A stretch of 62,507 nucleotides of DNA from an uncultured Clostridia bacterium (GTDB lineage Bacteria; Bacillota; Clostridia; UBA1381), in the NCBI GenBank assembly GCA_934476675.1, contig CAKSOE010000013.1:1-62507 (forward strand), given 5' to 3'. The notes beneath the pieces are model-generated. The model was not told the origin of the DNA, made no database searches, and saw only the letters and a list, made by a program, of their open reading frames with translations. The position numbers were made by a program, and so were the translations under genes. Within the stretch, counting starts at the first letter, position 1; every line of letters begins with the position of its first letter. This document shows positions 36,330 to 44,193 of the stretch, piece by piece.

Positions 36330-37772
36330 ATGAATTGCAGAATGGTATTTTATGTGGTCGGAAGAATGATGAGTGTAGGAGCGGCAACACTTGCCGCTCC
36401 GCTTGCCGTTTCACTGATTTATCACGAGAACACGGCATGGGCGTTTATTCTTACGATTTTGATATTTCTTGCAGTCGGAGCTTTGGGAATAATTGCAAAA
36501 CCTAAGAACAGAAGAATATATACAAAAGAAGGCATGGTGATAGTGGCTCTTACGTGGATTTTATTTTCGTTTTTGGGCGGATTGCCGTTTAAATTCAGTA
36601 ATCAGATACCATCGCTGGTCGATTGCTTTTTTGAAACGGTTTCAGGTTTTACGACGACAGGCTCTACTATTCTCAGAAATGTTGAGGCAATGAGCCGCAG
36701 TATGCTTTTCTGGCGCAGCTTTACTCATTGGCTGGGAGGAATGGGCGTACTTGCGTTTGTAAATGCGATAGTTTCGCAGAAGGACACATCAATGTCGTAT
36801 ATCATGCGTGCCGAAATGCCCGGCTTGCAGATAGGCAAGTTTGCGGAAAAGTGGCAGTTTTCGCTGCGTATTCTTTATATTATGTATCTTGGTCTGACGG
36901 TGGTTGAATTTGTTTTGCTGCTGTTTGGCGGAATGAGCGTATTTGACAGCATGATTCATACTTTCGGTACTGCCGGAACGGGAGGCTTCGGAATAAAAAA
37001 CGCAAGCGTGGGCTATTATAACAGTGCATATGTCGACTGGGTTATCGGTATTTTTATGATACTGTTCGGCGTGAATTTCAACATCTATTTCCTTATACTT
37101 ATGAGACGCTTTAAAGGTGTGCTTGAAAACGATGAATTTAAACTGTACGTCGGTGTGGTTGCGGCGGCTACATTTATAATCACGCTGAATATACTGCCGG
37201 TTTACGGAGGATTTTTACATTCACTCCGATACGCATTTTTTCAGGTGAGTTCTGTCATTACGACAACGGGCTATGCAACTGCCGACTTCACAAAATGGCC
37301 GGTTCTTTCGCAGTTTGTACTGGTGATTCTTATGCTTACCGGCTGCTGTGCGGGTTCAACGGGCGGCGGACTGAAACTGGTACGTGTGAGCATATTGGCA
37401 AAGGGAGCGTTAAACGAAATAAAACATTCGGTTTTCCCAAGGAGTATAAGCACGATGAAAAATGACGGAAAGCCGTTGGTTAACGGTATTATTTTGGGAG
37501 TATTTTCGTATTTTGCGGTGTATATGCTGATTATGGTGGCGTCAATTTTGATAGTGTGCATAGACAATTTTGATATGACAACCTCGGTCACCGCAGTAAT
37601 TACGACATTAAACAACATCGGCCCTGGATTGGGAAAGGTAGGTCCGGCAGGGAATTTTGCGGATTTCTCGGACTTGTCAAAACTGGTAATGGCATTTGAT
37701 ATGCTTGCAGGAAGATTGGAAATTTATCCGCTTTTGGCGCTGTTTATGCCGAAAGTATGGAAAAAGGCTTAA
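36330..37772 (+). CDS. trkH: Trk potassium transporter TrkH
   Basis: The 480-residue membrane protein starts at ATG 36330 (site ACGGGGGCG). It has four channel-like repeats. The filter-like segments are 'SGFTTTGSTI', 'GTAGTGGFG', 'ITTTGYATAD' and 'LNNIGPGLG'. It is the membrane partner of the preceding TrkA, importing K+ at the cytoplasmic membrane. Confidence 0.92.
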   Translation: MNCRMVFYVVGRMMSVGAATLAAPLAVSLIYHENTAWAFILTILIFLAVGALGIIAKPKNRRIYTKEGMVIVALTWILFSFLGGLPFKFSNQIPSLVDCFFETVSGFTTTGSTILRNVEAMSRSMLFWRSFTHWLGGMGVLAFVNAIVSQKDTSMSYIMRAEMPGLQIGKFAEKWQFSLRILYIMYLGLTVVEFVLLLFGGMSVFDSMIHTFGTAGTGGFGIKNASVGYYNSAYVDWVIGIFMILFGVNFNIYFLILMRRFKGVLENDEFKLYVGVVAAATFIITLNILPVYGGFLHSLRYAFFQVSSVITTTGYATADFTKWPVLSQFVLVILMLTGCCAGSTGGGLKLVRVSILAKGALNEIKHSVFPRSISTMKNDGKPLVNGIILGVFSYFAVYMLIMVASILIVCIDNFDMTTSVTAVITTLNNIGPGLGKVGPAGNFADFSDLSKLVMAFDMLAGRLEIYPLLALFMPKVWKKA

Positions 37773-37785
37773 AAAGGGTGATGGT

Positions 37786-39117
37786 ATGAGGGGCAGAATT
37801 TCTCTGTTTATACTTAAAAGGCTCAGCATGAAAAAGAGAATAAATCCGTCAAGACGTATGGCATTCGGATTTTCAATGCTTATACTTATGGGAACCGTAC
37901 TTCTTATGCTGCCAGTTTCGTCAAAAAACGGTGAAGTAACACCGTTTTTGACCGCAATGTTCACGGCGGTTTCGTCAACCTGTGTTACGGGACTTGTCAT
38001 GGTTGATACGGGCGCATATTACAGCTTTTTCGGACAAGCTGTCATTATTTTGCTTATACAGGCAGGCGGTTTGGGATTCATGACTGTACTGACGCTGGCA
38101 TTTCTCGCACGGGGAAAAAGCATAGGTATGAGAAACAGAATGATGATAGCGCAGAATTTCGGACTGGAAAATGCGTCGGGAGTAGTTAAGCTGACCAAAC
38201 ACGTTCTCGGTGCGGCATTTGCCGCAGAGGGGATAGGTGCGGCGCTTTTGTCGGTAAGATTTGTGCCGGAGTACGGATTAAAGGGGATATGGTACAGCGT
38301 ATTCCATTCCGTAAGCGCGTTTTGCAATGCCGGTTTTGACGTTTTCGGCACGGGCGACAGCCTGATGCGGTATGCAAACGATTTTTATGTGCTTGCGGTG
38401 ATTTCCCTGCTCATAATTTTCGGTGGTCTTGGATTTGTCGTGTGGGAGGATTTTTATACAAAAAGATCATTCAGACGGCTTTCGGTGTATTCGAAACTTG
38501 TGATTATAGCTACGGCAGCGCTTATTGCATCCGGAACAGCCGGATTTTTTCTGTTTGAAAATGAAAATTTGCTTTCGGCATATTTTCAAAGCATAACCTG
38601 CCGTACGGCAGGCTTTGACGCAATGGGTCAGCAAAAACTGACGGAACAGGGCAAGCTTTTGTCAGTAATTCTGATGATGATAGGCGGAGCGTCCGGCTCA
38701 ACCGCAGGCGGAATAAAGGTGTCTGCGGCAGCAGTGACAATGCTTGCGGCGGTATCCGTACTCAAAGGAAAAAAACACGTAACCGTAATGGGAAGAACTG
38801 TTTCGGAGGAAAATGTGCGCTGCGCATTATCGCTTGCGGCGATATGGCTGTTTCTTATATCGGCTGCCGCTTTTATAATAAGCAGCGTTGACGGATTACC
38901 GCTTCTTGACGCAGTATATGAGGCGGCATCCGCATACGGTACGGTGGGTCTGACGTGCGGTATAACGGAAAAATCATCGGTACTGTCGAAGTGCATACTG
39001 ATGCTGTATATGTTTTTGGGACGTGTCGGTGTTATGACGGTTAGTATATCATTTATGTCGCGGACAAGCAAAAATGAGGAAATACGTTATCCCGACATAA
39101 GCATTATGGTAGGATAG
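37786..39117 (+). CDS. ktrB: Ktr-type potassium transporter membrane subunit
   Basis: The 443-residue TrkH/KtrB/NtpJ-family protein is shorter than the preceding TrkH. It starts at ATG 37786 behind AAAAAGGGTG; the longer frame overlapping trkH is not credible. The four pore segments read 'SSTCVTGLVMVD', 'FCNAGFDVFG', 'CRTAGFDAMG' and 'AYGTVGLTCG'. It pairs with the KtrA gene 16 bp downstream. KtrB family members often depend on Na+, but that cannot be judged here. Confidence 0.9.
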   Translation: MRGRISLFILKRLSMKKRINPSRRMAFGFSMLILMGTVLLMLPVSSKNGEVTPFLTAMFTAVSSTCVTGLVMVDTGAYYSFFGQAVIILLIQAGGLGFMTVLTLAFLARGKSIGMRNRMMIAQNFGLENASGVVKLTKHVLGAAFAAEGIGAALLSVRFVPEYGLKGIWYSVFHSVSAFCNAGFDVFGTGDSLMRYANDFYVLAVISLLIIFGGLGFVVWEDFYTKRSFRRLSVYSKLVIIATAALIASGTAGFFLFENENLLSAYFQSITCRTAGFDAMGQQKLTEQGKLLSVILMMIGGASGSTAGGIKVSAAAVTMLAAVSVLKGKKHVTVMGRTVSEENVRCALSLAAIWLFLISAAAFIISSVDGLPLLDAVYEAASAYGTVGLTCGITEKSSVLSKCILMLYMFLGRVGVMTVSISFMSRTSKNEEIRYPDISIMVG

Positions 39118-39133
39118 CGGAAAGGAATTTAAA

Positions 39134-39784
39134 ATGAAATCATTTGTTGTAATAGGTTTGGGACGCTTCGGCGAAGCAGTGGCGGAACAGCTTTTCAATA
39201 TGGGATATGAGGTGCTGGCGATAGATAAGAATATCGACAGAGTGAATGCTGCGGCGGATAAGGTTACAAGAGCGGTAATGGGCGATACAAAGTCGCACAG
39301 TGTGCTTGAACTGCTTGGTGTAAAAAATTATGACTGCGCAGTTGTGGCAATCGGCGAAAGCATTTCCGACAGTGTTATGACGGCGTTGCTTTTAAAGGAA
39401 ATGGGCGTAAAAAGGGTTGTGTGCAAGGCGAATGATTTTGACCACAAAAAGCTGCTTTTGAAGATCGGTGCGGACACTGTGATAATTCCAGAATATGAAT
39501 ACGGCTTGAAAACGGCGGCAAAGCTTGTTTCTGATGATTTTATGGATATAATGGATTTGTCGGATAAATATTCAGTTGCGGATATTCGCGTGCCGTCGGA
39601 TTGGATAGGAAAATCAATTGCGGAGCTTGATGTGAGACGCGAATATGAAATAAACATAGTTGCGGTCAAGAGCGGCGGCGACATAAATGTAAATCCGAAG
39701 TCGGATTGCGTATTTAGGGAAAACGATGTTATTACGGCTGTGGGCGAGAAGGCAGTCATGAGCAGGCTTGACGGAAAAAGATAG
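39134..39784 (+). CDS. ktrA: Ktr potassium-uptake regulatory subunit KtrA
   Basis: The 216-residue protein has one RCK unit: TrkA_N with 'VIGLGRFGEAVAEQL' at 5-19 and TrkA_C at about 135-216. This is the usual KtrA size, half that of TrkA. It should form an octameric ring gating the preceding membrane subunit. In Firmicutes such proteins can bind ATP/ADP and, in the C-terminal domain, cyclic di-AMP. Confidence 0.9.
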   Translation: MKSFVVIGLGRFGEAVAEQLFNMGYEVLAIDKNIDRVNAAADKVTRAVMGDTKSHSVLELLGVKNYDCAVVAIGESISDSVMTALLLKEMGVKRVVCKANDFDHKKLLLKIGADTVIIPEYEYGLKTAAKLVSDDFMDIMDLSDKYSVADIRVPSDWIGKSIAELDVRREYEINIVAVKSGGDINVNPKSDCVFRENDVITAVGEKAVMSRLDGKR

Positions 39785-39870
39785 TATGACATTTATTATA
39801 TAAATCACGGTATTATTTTATGATAAATAACGAAATTTATTGAAAATGTACGGAATTTTGGAAAAACCAC

Positions 39871-39898
39871 TTGACTTTGGGCGCGGCGGTGATATACT
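39871..39898 (+). promoter_or_regulatory. Promoter of the DUF1015 gene
   Basis: TTGACT (39871-39876), 16 bp, TATACT (39893-39898), about 38 bp before the start codon. Confidence 0.6.
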
Positions 39899-39935
39899 AT
39901 AAAAACAGAAGCATGAATAAAAGGGGAATGATTGA

Positions 39936-41255
39936 ATGGCAAATATAAAACCGTTTAAGGGTTACAGATATAATGCCGAAAAGGTAGGCGGACTGAAAAA
40001 TATTATTTCGCCTCCGTATTATAACATTAAAGCGGAGGATAAGGATGCGCTCTATAATCTGAGCGAATATAATTCGGTGCGTTTGTTTTCGGGCAGAGAC
40101 AAAGACGGTGATAACGAAAAGGAAAACAGATTTACACGTGCGGCACAGTATCTGCGCGAGTGGATTGCGGACGGAATTTTGGAGCGTGACAGCGAGCCGA
40201 CAATATATGTGCTTGAACAGACCATTGACGTACACGGCATACAGTACCAGAACAGAAGCTTTGTTGCATTGGTGAAGCTGGAGGATTTTGAAAACGGGGT
40301 TATAATGCCCTGTGAGGAAACGCGTGAGGTGTCGAGACAGGACAGATATGAGTTTTTGCTGCACACGAATGCGGATTTAAGCATGATAAGCTGTCTGTAT
40401 CAGGAACGTGAAAAGGATTTATTAAACCTCATGACGGATATAAGCGAAAAGGCGCCGGATATGGAGGCGCAGTCGAGCGATGATATTTATCACAGATTGT
40501 GGAAAATAACGGACAGGCAGACGATTGATTTTATTGTGGAGCATTTCAAAAATCTTAATCTGTATATTACGGACGGTCAGACAAGATACGAAACCTGTCT
40601 GAAATACCGTGATTATATGCGCGAGAAAAATCCGTCGCATACGGGCGAGGAAATGTATAATTATACGATGATGTCGCTTTCAAACTCAAATTATGAGGGC
40701 TTGGCGATTTTGCCGGTACACAGATACTTAAAGCTGCCGAGGGTGTTCCGAGAGGACTATTTCGTTTCGGGAATACAGGATCATTTTAAGATTGAGAAAA
40801 TAATTGTGGATTCTCAGGACGAGGGACTTATCCCGACAATGAAAAAGCAGATTGCAACGCAAAGAACGGAAACAAAGATTGCGGTATATCATGCAGGGAA
40901 TTACTTTTTCAGAATTACGCTGAAAAACCGTGACTATATTAAAAAGGAGCTTTTGCCGGAAATGTCCGAGGCATATTGCTCACTTGACATGGTGGTACTT
41001 AATAAGCTTGTTATTAATGATGTTTTCCGCATAAAGGACGAGGACTATGAAAAATATGTCGGCTCGTCAAGAAGTGCGCGTATTTGTATGGAACACGTTG
41101 AAGACGAGAGTGCAGACGTGATGTTTGTTATGAATCCGGTTAAGGCGGAGCAGATAAGAAATGTTACGGCTGCCGGCGAGAAAATGCCCAAGCGCACGCT
41201 TAGTGTATTCCCGAAGCCGTCTGTGGGGGTATTGATAAACATAAAAGAAGACTAA
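39936..41255 (+). CDS. DUF1015 family protein
   Basis: The 439-residue cytosolic protein spans the DUF1015 family. The N-terminal 'IKPFKGYRYN' and 'IISPPYYNI', the central 'FLLHTNADLSMI' and 'LYITDGQTRYETCLKYRDYM', and 'LAILPVHRYLKL' are family signatures. DUF1015 is widespread in anaerobes and often lies near serine or phosphoglycerate metabolism genes. No such genes are adjacent here. The function is not established. It has its own promoter and terminator, so it is probably monocistronic. Confidence 0.85.
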   Translation: MANIKPFKGYRYNAEKVGGLKNIISPPYYNIKAEDKDALYNLSEYNSVRLFSGRDKDGDNEKENRFTRAAQYLREWIADGILERDSEPTIYVLEQTIDVHGIQYQNRSFVALVKLEDFENGVIMPCEETREVSRQDRYEFLLHTNADLSMISCLYQEREKDLLNLMTDISEKAPDMEAQSSDDIYHRLWKITDRQTIDFIVEHFKNLNLYITDGQTRYETCLKYRDYMREKNPSHTGEEMYNYTMMSLSNSNYEGLAILPVHRYLKLPRVFREDYFVSGIQDHFKIEKIIVDSQDEGLIPTMKKQIATQRTETKIAVYHAGNYFFRITLKNRDYIKKELLPEMSEAYCSLDMVVLNKLVINDVFRIKDEDYEKYVGSSRSARICMEHVEDESADVMFVMNPVKAEQIRNVTAAGEKMPKRTLSVFPKPSVGVLINIKED

Positions 41256-41287
41256 AAAAATTGCCGGTAACACGGCAATTTTTTTTT
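41254..41287 (+). terminator. Terminator of the DUF1015 gene
   Basis: AAATTGCCG...CGGCAATTT stem with a 6-nt loop and a run of nine T. Confidence 0.9.
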
Positions 41288-41316
41288 GTGCTGTATTGAA
41301 AGTTTATTGAAAAAAG

Positions 41317-41345
41317 TTGACTTTTATGTCAAAAAACACTATAAT
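41317..41345 (+). promoter_or_regulatory. Promoter of the M14 peptidase gene
   Basis: TTGACT (41317-41322), 17 bp, TATAAT (41340-41345). Confidence 0.7.
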
Positions 41346-41378
41346 ATAAAAGGATATTTTAATAATGGGGGTTATATT

Positions 41379-42905
41379 ATGAAAAAAATGGTATCTTTGC
41401 TGCTGTGCGTACTTATGGTGAGTACAGGAGCGGTATTCGCAGAAAATGCAAAGAATGCGGACGATGAAGAACCGATAGCTGCCATGACGGACAATACGGA
41501 CGAAAATCCCGAAGAAACCGCGGAAGAAGTTACAGACGAAACAGCGGAGGAAACTGCGGAAAAAACGGAAGAAGAAAAAAAGAATGTTCTTATATATGCC
41601 GTGGAGTCCGAATTGCAGTACATGAACGGCGAGGTAAAAAATATATGGGCAAGACCGTTTGTTTATGACGAAACCACATATGTTCCGCTCAGAAGTACGG
41701 TTGAAAGTCTCGGCGGAATTGTAGGATATGACGGCGAAACGAATACAATCAGTGCTGATTACGGAGAATATCATTATTCCGTAGCGGCAGATGACGCAAG
41801 CATACGGAATTTTGACGGTACGGCGTTTGTGCCGGTAAGAGTTATGTGTGAAACACTCGGATTTAAGGTAAACTGGAATGAGGCGCTTATTACCGTGGCG
41901 GACGAGGATGTAATTTTAAAAGAAGATGAAATTGCACATTACAAAGATCTTCTGCATTTTGAAGGGTATAAGGACGCATATCTGACTCCGAGGAGCGTTG
42001 TAAATCCGCGGATTATGTATACATATGATTTTATGAACGGCGATTTGGCGCTTCTGGCAAGAATATATCCCGATTTGTTTGACGTTTACAGCATCGGAAA
42101 ATCAACGGAGGGACGCGAGATTATGGCTTTTACTTTCGGAAAGGGAAGTAAAAAGGTGATTTTGTGCGGCTCAATGCACGCAAGAGAATACATAGCGACA
42201 AATTTCCTTATGTATATGGCGGACTCCTATGCGCTTTCGTATGTAAATAACGAAATCCGCGACGGATATAATGTAAGAGAGCTGTTGGACAGCGTATCGT
42301 TTATCATAGTGCCGATGGTAAATCCCGACGGTATAAATCTTGTTCAGAACGGCTATGACAGTACACAAAATCCGGAAAACGTAAAAAATATGCCGGCAAA
42401 TCAGTACGGTGCGCGCGGCTGGAAAGCAACCGTAAACGGTGTTGATTTAAACAATAATTTTGACTGTCTGTGGAGACCAAAGGGGACTGCGCCGTCGTTT
42501 GGAGGTTACGCAGGCCCGTATGCGGCAAGCGAACCGGAAACGCGGGCAATGCAGAAGCTGATAGATGAAACCGATTTTGAAATTCTTGCATCGTTCCATG
42601 CGCAGGGGCAGGTTCTTTACTGGATGGATCCAAACTGCAATCAGGAGCTTGTCGGAAAATTCAGTCCGTACATAGACAGAATATGCAGAGAAATAGGCTA
42701 CGAAAAAATGCCGTCCGATGGCGAAAAGGGTTACAGCGGTTACATGACGGATTATGTACGCTATTTCAAACAAAAAATGGCAATGACGCTCGAATTGTGT
42801 CCGTATATAGGAGATTATCCGTATCCTGAAAGCAATTTTGACGCAATAGCATATCCGATAAGGAATATAGGCTATATATTAGCTGAAATAGCAAAGACAT
42901 TATGA
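41379..42905 (+). CDS. Secreted M14 zinc carboxypeptidase with copper-amine-oxidase-like N-terminal domain
   Basis: The start is ATG 41379, giving 508 residues that open with a signal peptide ('LLLCVLMVSTGAVFAEN'). An acidic Glu/Thr-rich linker (about 25-70) follows. Then comes a copper amine oxidase N-domain-like module (about 75-180; 'TTYVPLRSTVESLGG', 'FVPVRVMCETLGFKVNW'), which in Clostridia usually serves as a wall-associated stalk. The M14 domain has zinc ligands H267 and E270 in 'MHAREY', a later His in 'SFHAQG', and the catalytic Glu in 'MTLELCPY'. It probably trims cell-wall or extracellular peptides, for example as a gamma-D-glutamyl-diaminopimelate-type peptidase. The substrate is unproven. 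Confidence 0.85.
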   Translation: MKKMVSLLLCVLMVSTGAVFAENAKNADDEEPIAAMTDNTDENPEETAEEVTDETAEETAEKTEEEKKNVLIYAVESELQYMNGEVKNIWARPFVYDETTYVPLRSTVESLGGIVGYDGETNTISADYGEYHYSVAADDASIRNFDGTAFVPVRVMCETLGFKVNWNEALITVADEDVILKEDEIAHYKDLLHFEGYKDAYLTPRSVVNPRIMYTYDFMNGDLALLARIYPDLFDVYSIGKSTEGREIMAFTFGKGSKKVILCGSMHAREYIATNFLMYMADSYALSYVNNEIRDGYNVRELLDSVSFIIVPMVNPDGINLVQNGYDSTQNPENVKNMPANQYGARGWKATVNGVDLNNNFDCLWRPKGTAPSFGGYAGPYAASEPETRAMQKLIDETDFEILASFHAQGQVLYWMDPNCNQELVGKFSPYIDRICREIGYEKMPSDGEKGYSGYMTDYVRYFKQKMAMTLELCPYIGDYPYPESNFDAIAYPIRNIGYILAEIAKTL

Positions 42906-43009
42906 ATAAAAATACGCAATGATACAATTATTTTGTGTGCAATAATCACAAAAATGAATTGTTAATTTGTAAAACATACCAAAACTACCAAGAATTTAAC
43001 TGAAAAGCA

Positions 43010-43038
43010 TTGACAAAAGAGTATAAATATGATATCAT
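43010..43038 (+). promoter_or_regulatory. Promoter of the small secreted protein
   Basis: TTGACA (43010-43015), 17 bp, TATCAT (43033-43038). A very good AAGGAGG site precedes the start codon. Confidence 0.65.
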
Positions 43039-43071
43039 CGAATTATAAAAATAAACAAGGAGGAATTTTCC

Positions 43072-43713
43072 ATGAAACTTAATAAAATTACTTGTCTTGC
43101 AGCTGCTGCAATTATGTCAATTTCAGCAGTAAGCGCTTCAGCTGCTACATTGCCGTATACAGCAAATAACAATGAGGCATTTACACTTTGCGAAAGCTTA
43201 TACTATGATGGCTTATACTATGAAGCAAGAGAAGCTCTCGGTAAGGTAGATCCGAACGGCGCTTATTATGATGCTAACAAGGTAGCGGCTTGGAGAGGCA
43301 AAATCAATTATGCTATCGCAAGATGGGAAATCAAATCACTTTTGAAGAACGTTCAGAAGCTTCACGATGCAGGTTTCTACTATGAGGCTCAGGCAGTAAT
43401 CAACACATTGAATGCAAGAGGCGACCTTACTCAGGACGATTTCTATTCAATCCTTTGGTGGGAAGATGTTGTAGCTGACAAGATTGCAGCTCTCGAAAAC
43501 AAGAAAAAGATTGTAGTTTGCACAGAAGCTTCAGCAATCAACAGAGTTAAGGCAAGCGGCTATGCACTTGCTTCAAACTATGAGTGGTTCTCACCCGTAA
43601 AGGTTGCTAACGGCTATCATGTATATGTAAAGACACAGCTTCCGGGCGGCGGATCAAAGGATGTTGCAGCATTCAGAGTATATACAGACGGAACTGTTGA
43701 AAGAGCTTTCTAA
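43072..43713 (+). CDS. Small secreted protein of unknown function, probably highly expressed
   Basis: The 213-residue protein has a clear signal peptide ending 'AVSASAATL' (about 24). The mature part begins with two related helical repeats, 'LYYDGLYYEAREAL' and 'LHDAGFYYEAQAVI', like TPR hairpins. The C-terminal 60 residues are a small beta domain ('NGYHVYVKTQLPGGG', 'AFRVYTDGTVERAF'). No family was recognised. Codon choice (AAC, TTC, GCT, CTT) resembles the ribosomal protein genes in this window rather than its neighbours. With the consensus promoter, the strong ribosome site and its own terminator, this points to an abundant extracellular or wall protein. Confidence 0.75.
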   Translation: MKLNKITCLAAAAIMSISAVSASAATLPYTANNNEAFTLCESLYYDGLYYEAREALGKVDPNGAYYDANKVAAWRGKINYAIARWEIKSLLKNVQKLHDAGFYYEAQAVINTLNARGDLTQDDFYSILWWEDVVADKIAALENKKKIVVCTEASAINRVKASGYALASNYEWFSPVKVANGYHVYVKTQLPGGGSKDVAAFRVYTDGTVERAF

Positions 43714-43729
43714 TTTAAGTTTAATATAG

Positions 43730-43760
43730 AAAAAAGAACTGTTTCGGCAGTTCTTTTTTT
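43730..43760 (+). terminator. Terminator of the small secreted protein gene
   Basis: AAAAAAGAACTG pairs perfectly with CAGTTCTTTTTT around the loop TTTCGG. Confidence 0.92.
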
Positions 43761-43868
43761 GTGCCGCAAATGAGAAAAAATCCGTCATAAAGGGTGGAAT
43801 TTGACGGATAATAATACAAGTGTTACAAAAAATTAATAAAATATTTATAAATTGTAAGCGGTTATGTA

Positions 43869-43897
43869 TTGACGTTGCCTGTCAGAGATGATATAAT
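43869..43897 (+). promoter_or_regulatory. Promoter of the LCP gene with long leader
   Basis: TTGACG (43869-43874), 17 bp, TATAAT (43892-43897). It implies an untranslated leader of about 290 nt before the LCP start. Confidence 0.65.
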
Positions 43898-43940
43898 TAT
43901 CAATATTATAATGCGAAAAAACTCTATATATGAGATTAAC

Positions 43941-44042
43941 GTGAAAAATATGCTGCACATCGTACCTTTTTTCGAGGTTGGGAGTATTAACATACGCTGT
44001 CACTTCTCAAAAGGCAACCCGTTTGCATCTTTTACACGTTGA
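43941..44042 (+). CDS. Possible leader ORF 1 (33 codons)
   Basis: GTG 43941 opens a 33-residue frame ending at TGA 44040-44042. The ribosome site is weak (TGAGAT). The product 'MKNMLHIVPFFEVGSI...' resembles nothing recognised. It is listed because it begins with the same base pattern as the LCP start and ends just before the first hairpin. It may not be translated. Confidence 0.25.
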   Translation: MKNMLHIVPFFEVGSINIRCHFSKGNPFASFTR

Positions 44043-44081
44043 GACTTGTGCCGCCGCACAGCGGCGGAATGGAGAATTAAT

Positions 44082-44135
44082 ATGAAAAGTACGCTGCTCA
44101 AATCAGCTCATTTAGGGGAATATATATCAATTTGA
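44082..44135 (+). CDS. Possible leader ORF 2 (17 codons)
   Basis: ATG 44082 has GGAG 7 bp upstream and encodes 'MKSTLLKSAHLGEYISI' before TGA. The start context is better than that of ORF 1. It lies between the two similar hairpins and could couple leader translation to the LCP gene. No homology can be judged at this length. Confidence 0.35.
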   Translation: MKSTLLKSAHLGEYISI

Positions 44136-44193
44136 CCGTATCTTTTCAATATTGTGATTTGTGCCGCCGTATGGCGGCAGAATGGAGATTAAA

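Larger units (their letters stand above)
43904..44193 (+). promoter_or_regulatory. Structured leader of the LCP gene with repeated hairpin/start modules
   Basis: The leader carries three look-alike start modules (GAGATTAAnGTGAAA at 43932, GGAGAATTAATATGAAA at 44071, GGAGATTAAAGTGAAA at 44184), the last being the real gene start. The first two open short frames of 33 codons (43941-44042) and 17 codons (44082-44135). Each of the last two modules is preceded by TTGTG and a 7-bp G+C-rich hairpin (44051-44067 and 44162-44179) whose loop and stem bases differ but still pair. No known riboswitch consensus was recognised. It is a candidate cis-acting RNA or duplicated 5' end. Confidence 0.45.

Noticed and set aside
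43904..44193. T-box or known riboswitch in front of the LCP gene
   Set aside because: No T-box antiterminator sequence and no conserved core of the common riboswitch classes was found by eye; there is no terminator before the gene.
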